64,000 nt of DNA from Homoserinibacter gongjuensis (GCF_030161875.1 NZ_BSVA01000001.1:310001-374000); one strand, 5' to 3'; shown: positions 21,339 through 31,326, counted from the stretch's first letter. A program made the numbers and translations. Notes: a model not told the origin generated them from the letters alone.

Positions 21339-22787
21339 TCAGCCCTCCAGGAAGGCGTCCGCGCCTCCGTTCTCGAGGCGCACGACCGCGTCGAGGTAGG
21401 CCGCACGGAACCCCGCGGAGTCCGCGAGCCCTGCGAGAGTCGGCAGCGCGAGGAACTCGAGCGGTGCGCCCGCTGCCGCCTGCATGAGCTGATCGGCCGA
21501 CTCGTCGTCGAGGCTGAACTCCCCCGCGGCCGCACGGCGCGTGAAGGCACGCCAGCTCGCGATGAGCTCGGCGCCCGTCTCGGCGGCCGCCCCGGAGGCG
21601 ATGCGGTCGCGCAGCGTCGGCACGACGAACTTCGGGATGCGGTTGGAGGCATCCGTTCCGAGGCGCGCGAGGGTGTCGGCGACGTTCGCATTGCCGAAGC
21701 GCGCGAACAGCTCGTCGATGTAGCCGGGGAGGTCGAAGCCCTCGGGCGGCGTGAGGGTGGGAACGCCTTCGCGCTCCATGTAACGGCGCACCCAGGCCGC
21801 GATGCGTGGATCGGTGATGGCCTCGTCGACGAGCTCGTAGCCCGCGAGCCGGCCGATGTAGGCGACGGCCTGATGGCCCGCGTTCAAGAGCCGCAGCTTG
21901 ATCGCCTCGTAGGCGTGCACGTCGGTCACGAGCGTCGCGCCGACCTGCTCATAGGGCGGGCGCCCGGTCGGGAAGCGATCCTCGATCACCCACTGCGTGA
22001 ACGGCTCGCTCGCGACCGGCCACGCGTCGTGCACGCCGAGCCGCTCGTGGATGCGTTCGACATCCGCGGGGGTCGTGACGGGCGTGATGCGGTCGACCAT
22101 GGTCGAGGGGAAGGCGACCTCGGCGGCGATCCAGTCGGCGAGCTCCTCGTCGACCAGGCGGGCCACCGCCTCGACACTGCGCCGGGCCACCTCGCCGTTG
22201 CCCTGGATGTTGTCGCAACACAGCACGGTGAACGCCGGCACGCCGCGGCGGCGGCGTTCGCGCAGCCCCGCGACGATCCATCCGAATGCGGTGCGCGGCG
22301 CGGTGAGGCCCTCGGCCGTCTCGGCGCGCACGAGCGGCTCGTCGACGGCGCGGCGCCCGTTGGCGGCGTCTTCGACGTAGCCGCCCTCGGTGATCGTGAG
22401 CGACACGATGCGCACGCCCGGGTCGGCGAGCTGCTCGAGCACGGCATCCGGGTCGTCGGGCGCGTGCAGGAAGCGGCGGATGGAGCCGATCACCTCGATC
22501 TCGTCACGGCCGTCGGGGTGCCGCAGCGTGAGCGTGTAGAGGCCGTCCTGCTCGGTGAGGGCGTCGCGCATGCGGGCGTCCCGCTCGAGCAGGCCCACGC
22601 CGCAGATCGCCCAGTCGTGCGCGAGCCCGGCGTGCATGAGCCGGTCGAGGTACATGGCTTGGTGGGCGCGGTGGAAGTTGCCGACCCCGAAGTGCACGAT
22701 GCCGACGCGTGGCTCGTCGTCGAGGTAGTCGGGCGCGGAGGTGCCCTCAGGGAGCGTCGCGAGCACGTCGCGGGTGAGTCGGCGCAT
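21339..22787 (-). CDS. Mannitol dehydrogenase-family polyol or hexuronate oxidoreductase
   Basis: A 482-residue member of the mannitol 2-dehydrogenase / fructuronate reductase / altronate oxidoreductase family: Rossmann start RVGIVHFGVGNFHRAHQ (residues 27-43) and the catalytic signature K297-x4-N302-x2-H305 (IKLRLLNAGH). It interconverts a polyol or aldonate and a ketose or keturonate with NAD(P). The start ATG 22787 is two bases from the stop of the small beta-rich protein, so it is the last gene of the long minus-strand operon beginning at 32246. Substrate cannot be chosen from sequence alone; mannitol, arabitol, fructuronate and tagaturonate are the family's usual ones. Confidence 0.88.
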   Translation of the reverse strand: MRRLTRDVLATLPEGTSAPDYLDDEPRVGIVHFGVGNFHRAHQAMYLDRLMHAGLAHDWAICGVGLLERDARMRDALTEQDGLYTLTLRHPDGRDEIEVIGSIRRFLHAPDDPDAVLEQLADPGVRIVSLTITEGGYVEDAANGRRAVDEPLVRAETAEGLTAPRTAFGWIVAGLRERRRRGVPAFTVLCCDNIQGNGEVARRSVEAVARLVDEELADWIAAEVAFPSTMVDRITPVTTPADVERIHERLGVHDAWPVASEPFTQWVIEDRFPTGRPPYEQVGATLVTDVHAYEAIKLRLLNAGHQAVAYIGRLAGYELVDEAITDPRIAAWVRRYMEREGVPTLTPPEGFDLPGYIDELFARFGNANVADTLARLGTDASNRIPKFVVPTLRDRIASGAAAETGAELIASWRAFTRRAAAGEFSLDDESADQLMQAAAGAPLEFLALPTLAGLADSAGFRAAYLDAVVRLENGGADAFLEG

Positions 22788-22789
22788 CG

Positions 22790-23116
22790 TCAGCCCTTGA
22801 GGTTGAGGTGGATGAGGATGCGGGCTCCCGCCTCCGGGCTCGCGCCCGACACGACGACACGCAGCCAGTTGCCGAACGTCGTCACCGGCAGTTCCGCGAT
22901 GGCGGCCGACGCCGCGAGCACGACCGGGGTGCCCCGGCGGATCCAGGTGATGCCGTCGGGCGACACCTCGGCGGCGAGCTCGAGGTCGGGGTGCTCGCCC
23001 TCGGCCTGGATGAAGAACACCGCCTCGCTCGCCCAGCCGGCCTCGTAGGGCAGGGTCGCGAACTCCCCGTCGATGCGCACCCGACGGGCGAGCACGGAGG
23101 TATAGGTCGTCTGCAT
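22790..23116 (-). CDS. Small beta-rich protein of the catabolic locus (DUF6385-like), copy 1
   Basis: A 108-residue protein (MQTTYTSVLARRVRIDGEFA) without signal peptide or membrane helix. It is a paralogue of the 111-residue protein at 33493-33828: both contain SPDG-[IL]-x-W-I in the middle and P-V-x2-FG-x-WLR near the end, followed by a strand ending in L-x-LK. The predicted fold is an all-beta sandwich. It lies between the FAD oxidoreductase and the mannitol-dehydrogenase gene. Each copy is in an operon with a DUF6772-like gene, which suggests a working pair. I recall small proteins of this kind as DUF6385, but have not verified it; the function is unknown. Confidence 0.8.
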   Translation of the reverse strand: MQTTYTSVLARRVRIDGEFATLPYEAGWASEAVFFIQAEGEHPDLELAAEVSPDGITWIRRGTPVVLAASAAIAELPVTTFGNWLRVVVSGASPEAGARILIHLNLKG

Positions 23117-23130
23117 GGTGATGCTCCTGA

Positions 23131-24476
23131 TCAGGTGGTGATGGTCGCTGGGACGGGGGCGTCATCGTCGATGTCGACGATCGCGCCCTGGGCGATGAGG
23201 GTCGAGCGCAGCGCCGCGTTGTCGAGCTCGTCGATCGTCCAGCCGTGGCGCGCACACAGCGCCGCGGCCGTGCCCGCGCCCTGTCCCATCGCCATGCAGG
23301 TCGCCATGACGCGCGCCGAGCCGAAGCCCGGCCCATCGGCGCTGAGGGTGCGCCCTGCGGTCAGCAGGTTGACGCTGCCGAGCGGGATGAGGCTGCGCAG
23401 CGGGATGTTGTAGGCCCGCTTCGGGTACACGAACTCGGTCTGGTCGATGCTGTCGGGCTCGTGGATGTCGATGACGTGGGCGCCCTTGGCCACGGTGTCC
23501 GGGAACGCCTTGGGAGCGACGACGTCGTCCTTGACGAGGTGGTACGCGCCGACGATGTGATAGGTCTCGCGCACCCCCGTCTGGATGCCGGACTTCGCGA
23601 GCCAGCACGCGCGGAACTCGGGGAACTCGCGTCGCAGCACCTCGATGAACGCGTGCAGGCTCTCGCGCAGCGCCACCTCCGTTCGGCTGAACCGCTCGGG
23701 GTCGCTCGCGTCGGTCGCCTCGCGCAGCAGGTTGATGCTGACCATGCCGTCGTGGAAGAAGGAGTTGATCCACGGGCCCCCGAACACCGGTAGCTCGCCC
23801 GCGGCGTGCAGTTCCGCGAGCCGCCCGCGGATGCGGTCCGAGACGGGCAGCACCCCGTCGACGGCGTCGTCGAACAGCCCCTGCCCGCCGAGCGCATCCG
23901 TGTCCACTCCCCCGAGCTGGAACCACAGGGTCGCCGGCTGCAGCACCTCGCCCTTCACGACCGGCAGACCGGCCGCCCGCACGACGTCGGCATCGCCGCT
24001 GCAATCGACCACGACATCCGCACGGTACGCGACCCGGCCCGCCTTGTTCTGCACGATGACATGCGTGAGCCGGCCGTCCTCGACGATGCAGTCGGAGAAC
24101 CAGGAGTGGTACAGCAGGGTGACGCCCGCCTCGACGAGCAGCCGCTGGGCGGCGAGCTTCATGATCTCGTCGTTGACCGGGTAGTTGCCGCTGTCGCGCG
24201 TGACGTCGGCCCCGCCGAGCTCGGCTGCCAGCCGGAGCAGCTCGAGCGGGATGCCGCCCACGTGGTACTCCCCACCCAGGCGGAACTCGCTGATGGGCGT
24301 GACGAGCGCGCTCGTCGACATGCCGCCCACGAAGCCGTAGCGCTCGATGAGCAGCGTGCGGGCGCCGTTCCGCGCGGCGGCGATCGCGGCGATGAGCCCG
24401 GACGGACCACCCCGCACACGATGACGTCGTAGGAGCCCGCCACCGGTGTCTCGCGCGGCGCTTCCGAGACGAACAT
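23131..24476 (-). CDS. FAD-dependent oxidoreductase (FAD_oxidored type), copy 1
   Basis: Start ATG 24476 (MFVSEAPRETPVAGSYDVIV). One C added at 24410-24413 restores the dinucleotide-binding glycines VIVCGGGPSGLIAAI. The 448-residue protein has the FAD-binding fold (residues 17-45), a strand VVDCSGDADVV and a C-terminal FAD contact GSARVMATCMAMGQGAG. It is homologous to 37022-38434: both contain GELPVFGGPW and a G-x-RET segment. Such enzymes, often next to sugar-uptake genes, are little studied. With two dehydrogenases nearby, a dehydrogenation step on the imported substrate is likely but inferred. Confidence 0.85.
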
Positions 24477-24502
24477 GCTGTGCTCCCGCTGCCCTGCTGG
24501 GG

Positions 24503-25432
24503 TCATTCGGTGGAATAGACGACGGAGTCGAGGAACAGGTGCACCGAGCGATCGGTGTCGGTCTCGACGAAGAACACCGGGTTGATGAGGTCCTTGATGG
24601 ACTTGTATCCCGGGGTGAGCGTGGGTGAGATGCCGCGCAGATCGAACACCTGGTCCATCGACTGAAGCTCGATGTACTCGCGCTTCTTGATGTCGACCGT
24701 GAGGCGCAGGTAGATCCAGTTGAGCTTGTCGGGGCTCTCGTTGTAGAGCAGATCCTGCTCGCCGCCCGGCACCCATTGGAAGCCGTCGGCCGAGCCGTCT
24801 TCGTAGCGCCGTCCGTACCATTGGGCGTCGACGCCCGGAACGCACCAGCCGTCCTTGACGCCGAAGTTCCAGTCCTCGGGGGTGACGCCCTCGGCCACCT
24901 GGTAGTACTGCCAGCGCTTGACGGGTTCGCCGCCCAGGGCGTTCACGTAGCGCACCCCGGGCATATAGCGGTATTCGCTGTCCTGCACGTCGAAGAAGAA
25001 CCCGAAGGCGCGGATGTCCTCCTCGCCGAGGCCGAACCGGTCCTGTTCCGGGGTGTAGGCGTACCAGGTCTCGATCTGGATCTTGCTGGGGTCGCCGAAA
25101 CGCGACAGCCGCTTGATGGCGTGGCCCATGCTGCCGGGCCGCGGGGGCTCGGTGTGCGGGCCGCCCGTGGGCGCCGTCGTGAGCTTGAGCGAGTAGGTGC
25201 CCTCCATCGACCCGTGCGAGGAGGCGAAGCGCATCGCCGCCGAGCTCAGCATGGTCGGCGCCCAGCTCTCGAGGTCGACGTTCGACTCGAACGACTCGAA
25301 GTTGTCGTAGACGAAGTTGGGCGTGAGGTCGAGCCAGCCGTTGAAGCCGGTGTCGAAGTCGTCGTAGGTGATGACGCGCGCGAGCGGGTTGAATCGCTCG
25401 AGGCCGCGGTCGTAGCTCAGAACCTTGTCCAT
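24503..25432 (-). CDS. DUF6772-like protein, copy 1
   Basis: ATG at 25432 (MDKVLSYDRGLERFNPLARV) with AAAGG upstream; 309 residues, no signal peptide. It is a paralogue of 32518-33483: shared elements are FNPLAR[VI][IL]T[FY]DDF near the start, HG-[SG]-M-x-GTYSLKL near residue 90, a central W-x-Y block, YNE-x-P-x-K-[LV]-NW-x-YLR, and the end LFLDSVV. The pattern suggests a concanavalin-like beta-sandwich. I recall this as the DUF6772 family; the name should be confirmed. It lies between the solute-binding protein and FAD oxidoreductase genes. No catalytic residues can be assigned with confidence; it might be an intracellular lyase, isomerase or binding protein. Confidence 0.82.
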   Translation of the reverse strand: MDKVLSYDRGLERFNPLARVITYDDFDTGFNGWLDLTPNFVYDNFESFESNVDLESWAPTMLSSAAMRFASSHGSMEGTYSLKLTTAPTGGPHTEPPRPGSMGHAIKRLSRFGDPSKIQIETWYAYTPEQDRFGLGEEDIRAFGFFFDVQDSEYRYMPGVRYVNALGGEPVKRWQYYQVAEGVTPEDWNFGVKDGWCVPGVDAQWYGRRYEDGSADGFQWVPGGEQDLLYNESPDKLNWIYLRLTVDIKKREYIELQSMDQVFDLRGISPTLTPGYKSIKDLINPVFFVETDTDRSVHLFLDSVVYSTE

Positions 25433-25532
25433 GTCGTGCCTTTCGTGGCCGCAGCTGCGGGCCCGGTGCCGGAGGAGTCGGGATGAGCGTGCGGGGGCGG
25501 CATCACACCGCCCCCGCACCCTCATGTCGGTC

Positions 25533-27113
25533 TCAGTCGGTCAGGTAGACCGTGCTGAAGTTGATGAACTCGTTCGGCGGGATCACGATGCCCTTCACGT
25601 TCGAGGCCGCCGCGACGTTCACGTTGATCTCGAGGAGCGGGATCGCGGGGGTGTCCGCGCGCATGATGTCCACGGCCTGCTGGTAGAGCTCGAGGCGCTC
25701 GTCCGGGTCAGCGATCTGCTGGGCCTTGGTCGTCAGGGCGTCGAACTCCTCGTTGCAGTACCCGAGGCGAGCTGCCGCACAGTTGTAGAGGCGGTAGATC
25801 GTGTAGTCCGCGTCTCCGGTGATCGTCTGGTTGGGCTGAACGTCCATGTCCCAACCGTGGGTGCCGTCGTCGTTCACCGTGCCGAACTCCTTGAGCCAGC
25901 TCGCGGGGTCCAGCGCACGGGGCTCGACGGTGACGCCGATCTCCTGCCACGCCGAGATGAAGGCCTGCATCATGTTCGCGAAGCCCGCGCCGTTCGCGGT
26001 GCTGTAGATCGCATCCACAGTGAAACCGTCGGGGTAGCCCGCGTCCGCGAGCAGTTCCTTGGCGTGCTCCGGGTCGTACTCGACCATGCCGTCAGTCGGC
26101 TCGAGGCAGCCGAAGGCCGAGACCGGGCAGAACGACTTCATGGTGGCTGCGGTGTCGCCGAACAGCGACTCCTGGATCGTCTTCAGATCGAGGGCGGCCC
26201 ACATGGCCTCGCGGACCCGCTGGTCCTTGAGGAACTCGTTCTTGTTGTCGAACCACAGGAAGTAGTAGCTGAGGCTCGACTGCTGCGTGAAGGTGACGTT
26301 GTCCATCGCCTTCACCTGCTCGACCTGGTCGTAGGGCACGTCGCCCACCACCTGTGCCTCGCCGTTGGACAGGGCCGTGATCTTGCCGTTGACGTCGGTG
26401 ACCTGCTTCATGGTCAGCGTCTTGAGCTTGGCCTTCTCGCCCCAGTAGTTCTCGTTGCGCTCGAACACGAAGCGGTCGTTCGCCACGTACTCCGTGATCA
26501 CGAAGGGGCCGGTGCCGATCGGCTTCGCCCAGTAGTCGTTGTCGGCCTGGATGGTGACATCCGAGTGCGAGAACTCGCCCTTGCCGATGTAGACGAGCGA
26601 GAGCACGCCGACGAGCGTTCCGGTCGGCTTCGAGGTGCGGATCGTCAGGGTGTGGTCATCGGTGGCTTCGATCTCCTGGATCGGTGCGAGCACCGTCTTG
26701 AGAGCCGCCTCCCACCCGATGTACCGCTCGATCGACCCCTTGGCGTCGGCTGCGGTCAGCGGCGTGCCGTCGCTGAACTCGACACCCTCGCGGAGCTTGA
26801 AGACGAGGGTGGTCTCGTCGACCCACTCCCACGACTCGGCGAGCTTCGGCTGCGGCTTGCTGTTCTCATCCAGCACGACGAGCGCCTCGAGGGTCTGGGA
26901 GATCGCCATGTTGATGCCGATCTCGAGCGGAGCCGCCGAGATGTCGGATCCCGCCCAGCCGTAGGCCGGGATGAAGGTCAGGTTCTGCTGCTCGTCGGGG
27001 AGCGGCTCGCCGCCGCCGGCAGTCTCGCCGGCGGGGGAACAGCCCGAGAGCACGAGGGCCGCGATTGCCGCCGCAGCGGCCACCGAGCCCAACTTCGCAC
27101 GAAGCGATGTCAT
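25533..27113 (-). CDS. ABC transporter solute-binding lipoprotein (SBP_bac_5 family)
   Basis: A 526-residue lipoprotein: signal peptide and lipobox ending at Cys25 (LVLSGC), Gly/Glu linker, then the family-5 binding fold typical of dipeptide, nickel and some oligosaccharide importers. AAAGGAG precedes the ATG. It belongs with the DppB/C/D/F-like genes at 28599-32246, although here the binding protein follows the phosphatase genes rather than heading the operon. The ligand is not readable; family-5 proteins bind oligopeptides, oligosaccharides, glycosides or opines. Confidence 0.92.
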   Translation of the reverse strand: MTSLRAKLGSVAAAAAIAALVLSGCSPAGETAGGGEPLPDEQQNLTFIPAYGWAGSDISAAPLEIGINMAISQTLEALVVLDENSKPQPKLAESWEWVDETTLVFKLREGVEFSDGTPLTAADAKGSIERYIGWEAALKTVLAPIQEIEATDDHTLTIRTSKPTGTLVGVLSLVYIGKGEFSHSDVTIQADNDYWAKPIGTGPFVITEYVANDRFVFERNENYWGEKAKLKTLTMKQVTDVNGKITALSNGEAQVVGDVPYDQVEQVKAMDNVTFTQQSSLSYYFLWFDNKNEFLKDQRVREAMWAALDLKTIQESLFGDTAATMKSFCPVSAFGCLEPTDGMVEYDPEHAKELLADAGYPDGFTVDAIYSTANGAGFANMMQAFISAWQEIGVTVEPRALDPASWLKEFGTVNDDGTHGWDMDVQPNQTITGDADYTIYRLYNCAAARLGYCNEEFDALTTKAQQIADPDERLELYQQAVDIMRADTPAIPLLEINVNVAAASNVKGIVIPPNEFINFSTVYLTD

Positions 27114-27160
27114 TGCTATCTCCTTTGATTGGTGGAACTTTGGTGCGGTTCGTCTGCCGA

Positions 27161-27940
27161 CTACGTCGTGGGCAGCGCGAACGTCGAGGCGACCGGGTAG
27201 TGATCGCTCGGCGCGATCCCCCGATCGAAGAACTCCACGACCTCGGCGCTACGGGCGCGCGCGGGGCCGCGGAAGAAGATGTAGTCGATCGTCTTGTGCG
27301 GGCTCGCGATCGGCGACTTGGGAGTGCCGACCGTCTCGCGGAACACGTTCGGCACGACCGGATGCGTGGGCGGGGCCTGGCGGTTGAGCGCCGAGAACGA
27401 GTCGAGGTATCCGGCGTTGCCGATCACCCAGATCGCAGTCGCGATCGCGTTCGTGTCGCTCGCGAAGAACACCGGCTCGTCTGGCTGGCCGAGCCGTTCG
27501 AGCTCGTCGACGACACGCCGCGCCTGCGGCGTGCGCTGGTTGACGCCCGTCTCGACCTCGACGGCGTTCCCCGAATACGAGAGGTGCGCCGTGGTCCACA
27601 GGATCGTGCGCGGGCCGCCCGCGACGCGCAGGCGCACCCAGAACAGGCGCGCGTGGGCGTCGTGGATGCCGACGTCCTCCGCACCGTGCTCGACCTCGCT
27701 GAACAGCTCGGTGTTCCACCAGAGGTTGCTCTGCGACTCCCAGCCCGGGAAGTCGTCGTGCACGCGCGCGTGACCGGGCATGGCGGCGTCGAGCAGATCG
27801 CGCGACCAGGTGCGGGTCTCCTGTGTCGCGAGGAGGTCGGGCGCGCGGCGCTTGTACATGGCCCGCATCGCGTTGACGCGCTCGGCCGCGTGGTGGTCGC
27901 CCCACAGGTTATGGGTCTGGGCGATGACGTTGAGGCTCAT
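27161..27940 (-). CDS. Endonuclease/exonuclease/phosphatase (EEP) family hydrolase
   Basis: A 259-residue cytoplasmic protein (MSLNVIAQTHNLWGDHHAAE) with EEP-fold metal-site residues in order: Asn in THNLW, Glu in ATQETR, His in TTAHLS, Asp/Asn in ASDTNA and the final Asp-His in PSDHYPV. EEP enzymes cleave phosphodiesters or phosphomonoesters (DNase I, sphingomyelinase, inositol-phosphate phosphatases). It overlaps the histidine phosphatase stop (TGATG) and lies between transporter genes, so its substrate is probably imported by that transporter. That makes a phosphodiester small molecule more likely than DNA; this is inference. Confidence 0.85.
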   Translation of the reverse strand: MSLNVIAQTHNLWGDHHAAERVNAMRAMYKRRAPDLLATQETRTWSRDLLDAAMPGHARVHDDFPGWESQSNLWWNTELFSEVEHGAEDVGIHDAHARLFWVRLRVAGGPRTILWTTAHLSYSGNAVEVETGVNQRTPQARRVVDELERLGQPDEPVFFASDTNAIATAIWVIGNAGYLDSFSALNRQAPPTHPVVPNVFRETVGTPKSPIASPHKTIDYIFFRGPARARSAEVVEFFDRGIAPSDHYPVASTFALPTT

Positions 27941-28602
27941 CAGGAGATCTCCCGCTGGTCGGCCGGCCGCGCCGGCGTGATGTCATGGTTGAAGCGCAGG
28001 ACTTCACGGCGCGCCCCGCGCACCCGGAATGTCGTGAGCGAGCAGTTGTCGGGCGAGCCGAGGGGCATGTGCCCGGGGCTCGGGAGGCCCAGCATGTGGG
28101 CCGCGGCGAGACGGATCGGGTTGCCGCTCGTGAAGATCACCGCGACCTGGTCTCCGTCGCGTTCGGCGAGCTCGGCGACGACGCGTTCGATGGCCGCGGC
28201 GACCCGCTCCCGGGTCTCGGCGAAGGTCTCGCCGCCCACGCCGCGCGCGATGTCCTCGCCCGCGGCGACCGCCGCGACGATCTCGGGGTGCTCGGCCTCG
28301 ATCTCCTCGAAGGTGCGACCGGCCCAGTCGCCCACGCTCATCTCGCGGAGAGCCGGGTCGATCCGTACCTCGGCGCCGGTGCGAGCGGCGTACTCGGCGG
28401 CGGTGTCGCGCACGCGCGGCAGGTCGCTCGAGGCGACGAGGTCCGGGGCGGGCACTTCGGCCACGAAGCCCGCCGCGAACAGCTGCGCCTGGCGCCGGCC
28501 CGTCTCGGTGAGCCCGGAGTCACTCTGCCCCTGGTAGCGGCCCTCGAGGTTCCAGACCGACTCTCCGTGTCGCACGAGGTGCACGGTGATCGTGGCGCTC
28601 AC
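27940..28602 (-). CDS. Histidine phosphatase (phosphoglycerate mutase-like)
   Basis: GTG at 28602 (MSATITVHLVRHGESVWN) overlaps the DppF-like stop (GTGA). The 220-residue protein has the phosphohistidine motif LVRHGES, the substrate-contacting Arg in SSDLPRVRDTA, the acid Glu in LREMSVGDWAG and a second His region (IFTSGNPIRLAA, where the usual SHG is replaced by TSGN). Loss of the second catalytic His is unusual and may lower or change activity. The translational coupling to the transporter ATPase suggests dephosphorylation of an imported compound. Confidence 0.85.
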   Translation of the reverse strand: MSATITVHLVRHGESVWNLEGRYQGQSDSGLTETGRRQAQLFAAGFVAEVPAPDLVASSDLPRVRDTAAEYAARTGAEVRIDPALREMSVGDWAGRTFEEIEAEHPEIVAAVAAGEDIARGVGGETFAETRERVAAAIERVVAELAERDGDQVAVIFTSGNPIRLAAAHMLGLPSPGHMPLGSPDNCSLTTFRVRGARREVLRFNHDITPARPADQREIS

Positions 28603-29420
28603 GGCGTCTGCTCCAACCAGGGACGCACGACCGGCACGGCCGCGAGCAGCGCACGCGTGTACGGGTCCTGCGGGTTCTCGAACAGCTCCCGCGCCGTGCC
28701 CTCCTCGACGACCACCCCGCGATCGAGCACGAGCACCCGATCGCAGATGTGCTCGATGACCGAGAGGTCGTGTGAGATGAAGAGGTAGGAGAGGCCGAGG
28801 TCGGCCTGCAGGTCTTCGAGCAGGTTGAGCACCTGCGCCTGCACCGACACGTCGAGCGCGCTCACCGCCTCGTCGCAGATGATGAGCTTCGGCCGCAGCG
28901 CGAGCGCCCGGGCGATGCCGATGCGCTGCCGCTGCCCGCCCGAGAACTGGTGCGGATAGCGGTCCGAGTAGTCGGGGTTGAGGCCGACGCGCTCCATGAG
29001 ATCCTTCGCTTCGGCCGTCCAGCGGTCGCGCGGCACGATCCCGGTGTGCACCCGCCACGCCTCGGCGATGAGGTCGCGCACGGTGAGACGCGGGTTGAGC
29101 GAGGCGTACGGGTCCTGGAAGACCATCTGCATGTCGCGGCGCACCTCCTTCAACTCGCGCGGGGTGAGCTTCGTGATGTCCCGGCCCTCGAAGCGGATCA
29201 CGCCGCCCGCGCTCGGGACGAGGCCGATGACGGTGCGCGCGATCGTCGACTTGCCCGAGCCGGACTCGCCGACGAGCCCCACGGTCTCGCCGGGACGGAT
29301 CTCGAAGTTGACGTCCGAGACGGCGAGCTTCTCGCCGATCTTGCGCAGCAGGATCGACGAGCGGATCGGATACGAGACCTTGAGATGCTCGACGGTCAGC
29401 AGCGGAGTGGCCTCAGCCAT
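28599..29420 (-). CDS. Oligopeptide-type ABC transporter ATPase (DppF/OppF-like)
   Basis: A 273-residue ABC ATPase: Walker A GESGSGKST, Q-loop MVFQDPYASLNPR, signature FSGGQRQR, Walker B LIICDEAVSALD, H-loop ISHDLS. The N-terminus (MAEATPLLTVEHLKVSY) lacks the extra oligopeptide C-terminal zinc-finger-like tail that the DppD-like partner has. The ATG at 29420 overlaps the DppD-like gene by eight bases. It pairs with that ATPase to power the importer whose permeases are at 30437-32246. Confidence 0.93.
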   Translation of the reverse strand: MAEATPLLTVEHLKVSYPIRSSILLRKIGEKLAVSDVNFEIRPGETVGLVGESGSGKSTIARTVIGLVPSAGGVIRFEGRDITKLTPRELKEVRRDMQMVFQDPYASLNPRLTVRDLIAEAWRVHTGIVPRDRWTAEAKDLMERVGLNPDYSDRYPHQFSGGQRQRIGIARALALRPKLIICDEAVSALDVSVQAQVLNLLEDLQADLGLSYLFISHDLSVIEHICDRVLVLDRGVVVEEGTARELFENPQDPYTRALLAAVPVVRPWLEQTP

Positions 29421-30437
29421 GGCTCAGCACCTCCTCCGTGCGGTGGCACGCTGCGGCGTGCCCGGGCGGCCAGCCGACCGGTTCGCGGAGCGGCGGAACC
29501 GTCGTGCGGCACACCTCGGTCGCGAACGGGCAGCGGGGATGGAAGGAGCAACCGGTCGGCAGCGCCAGCAGGTTGGGCGGCGACCCCACGATCGGGGTCA
29601 GTCGCTTGCCGCTCGAGACGTTGCTCGGGATCGAGTTGAGCAGGCCCTGGGTATAGGGGTGCGCCGGGTAGTCGTAGACGTCGCGGATCTGGCCCGTCTC
29701 GACGATGCGCCCGGCGTACATGATCGCCGCGCGGTCGGCCACGTCGGCCACCACACCCAGGTCGTGGGTGATGAGCACCATCCCCATGCCCGTCTCGGCC
29801 TGCAGGTCGGCGAGCAGGTTCATGACCTGCTTCTGCACGGTCACGTCGAGAGCCGTCGTCGGCTCGTCGCCGATGAGCAGCTTCGGCTCGAGGGCGATCG
29901 CCATCGCGATCATGATGCGCTGGCGCTGACCCCGGAGAACTGGTGCGGGTAGTCGCGGATGCGGGTCTCGGCATCCGGGATCCCCACGCGCTTGAGCAGT
30001 TCCAGCGACTTCGCCCACGCCTGCTGCTTGGGTACACCGCGACGGCGACGGAAGACCTCGGCGAGCTGCCAGCCGACGCGGAACACCGGATTGAGCGAGC
30101 TCAGCGGGTCCTGGAAGATCATGGCGATCTCGGTCGCGCACAGTTCGCGCACCTTGCTCGTGGGCTGCGCGGCGAGATCGAGCCCGCGGTAGCGGATCTC
30201 GCCTCCGACGATCGATCCGGCTGGCTTCGGCAGCAGGGCCATGATCGCCTGCGCGGTCACCGACTTGCCCGAACCGGACTCGCCGAGGATCGCCACGGTC
30301 TCGCCCGCCCGCACGTCGAAGCTCACGCCGTCGAGGGCGCGCACGACGCCCGCCGAGGTGGAGAACTCGACCTTGAGGCCGTCGACGCTGAGCAGGAGCT
30401 CGTCGGGTCGGGCCACGGGGTGCAGGGTCTTCGTCAT
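29413..30437 (-). CDS. Oligopeptide-type ABC transporter ATPase (DppD/OppD-like)
   Basis: Start ATG 30437 (MTKTLHPVARPDELL) overlaps the DppC-like stop. 341 residues after adding one C at 29930-29933, which restores the signature FSGGQRQR. Walker A GESGSGKS, Q-loop IFQDPLSSLNPV, Walker B LLIGDEPTTALD, H-loop ITHDLG, and the C-terminal oligopeptide-transporter domain with CSFHPRCPFATEVC, whose cysteines in this subfamily can bind an iron-sulfur cluster. It is the second ATPase of the importer. Confidence 0.92.
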
Positions 30438-31326
30438 CAGGCGCTCCGGAGCTTCGGGTCGAATCGATCGCGCAGCGCGTCGCCGAGGATTCCCGTGGAG
30501 AGCACGAGGGTCGCGAGCGCGATACCGGGAAGGGTCGAGATCCACCACGCGGTACCGAGGTAGGCGGTGCCGTTGTGGATCGTGGCGCCGAGGCTCGGCG
30601 TGCCGAGCGGCACCCCGACTCCGAGGAAGGAGAGCGCAGCCTCGAGCAGCACGACGTGACCGAACTGCACAGTCGCCACGACGAGGATCGGCGCGATGCA
30701 GCCCGGCAGCAGCGTGCGGAAGATGATGTGGGCGTGGCTCGCACCGAGCGTGCGGGCCGCCTCCACGTACTCCCGGCTGCGCAAGGTCAGCACCTGACTG
30801 CGCGTCACGCGGGCGAACACCACCCAGTTGGTGATCGAGATCACGACGATCACGTTCCAGAGGCTCGGACCGAGCACGGATGCCAGCAGGATCGCCAGCA
30901 GGATCGCGGGGAACGCGAGCTGCACGTCGGCCACGCGCATGAGCACGTTGTCGACCCAGCCTCCGAAGTGACCGGCGAGCAGGCCGAGGAGAACCCCGAA
31001 CACGCCCGCGAACAGCAGCGTCGAGACGCCGACCGTGAGCGAGACGCGCGCGCCCATCATCATCTGAGCGAAGAGGTCCTGGCCGACCTGGTCGGTGCCG
31101 AACACGGCGAACGAGCCGTCGGGCAGCGTCGTCCCGGGGGCTTCAGCCGCAGGATGACGTCGGTGCGCAGCGGGTCGTAGCCGTAGAGGATCGGCACGAT
31201 CACCGCGCCGACGATGAACAGCGCGATGACGATGAGCGGCACGACGATGCGCGCGGTCACCGCGCGGCGTGCCCGCTGGGCGCGCTGCATGGTCTGCATC
31301 GCGATGGTGGGAGGGGCGGCGGTCAT
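30437..31326 (-). CDS. ABC transporter permease (DppC/OppC-like)
   Basis: ATG 31326 (MTAAPPTIAMQTMQRAQR) overlaps the DppB-like stop (ATGA). One G added at 31136-31140 joins KPPGTTLPDGSFAVFGTDQVG, giving 296 residues. It has one N-terminal helix (residues 25-47), the typical GTDQVGQDLFAQMMMGARVSL entry, four or five further helices and the EAA loop EYVEAARTLGASHAHIIFRT that contacts the ATPase. Partner of the permease at 31323-32246. Confidence 0.92.
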
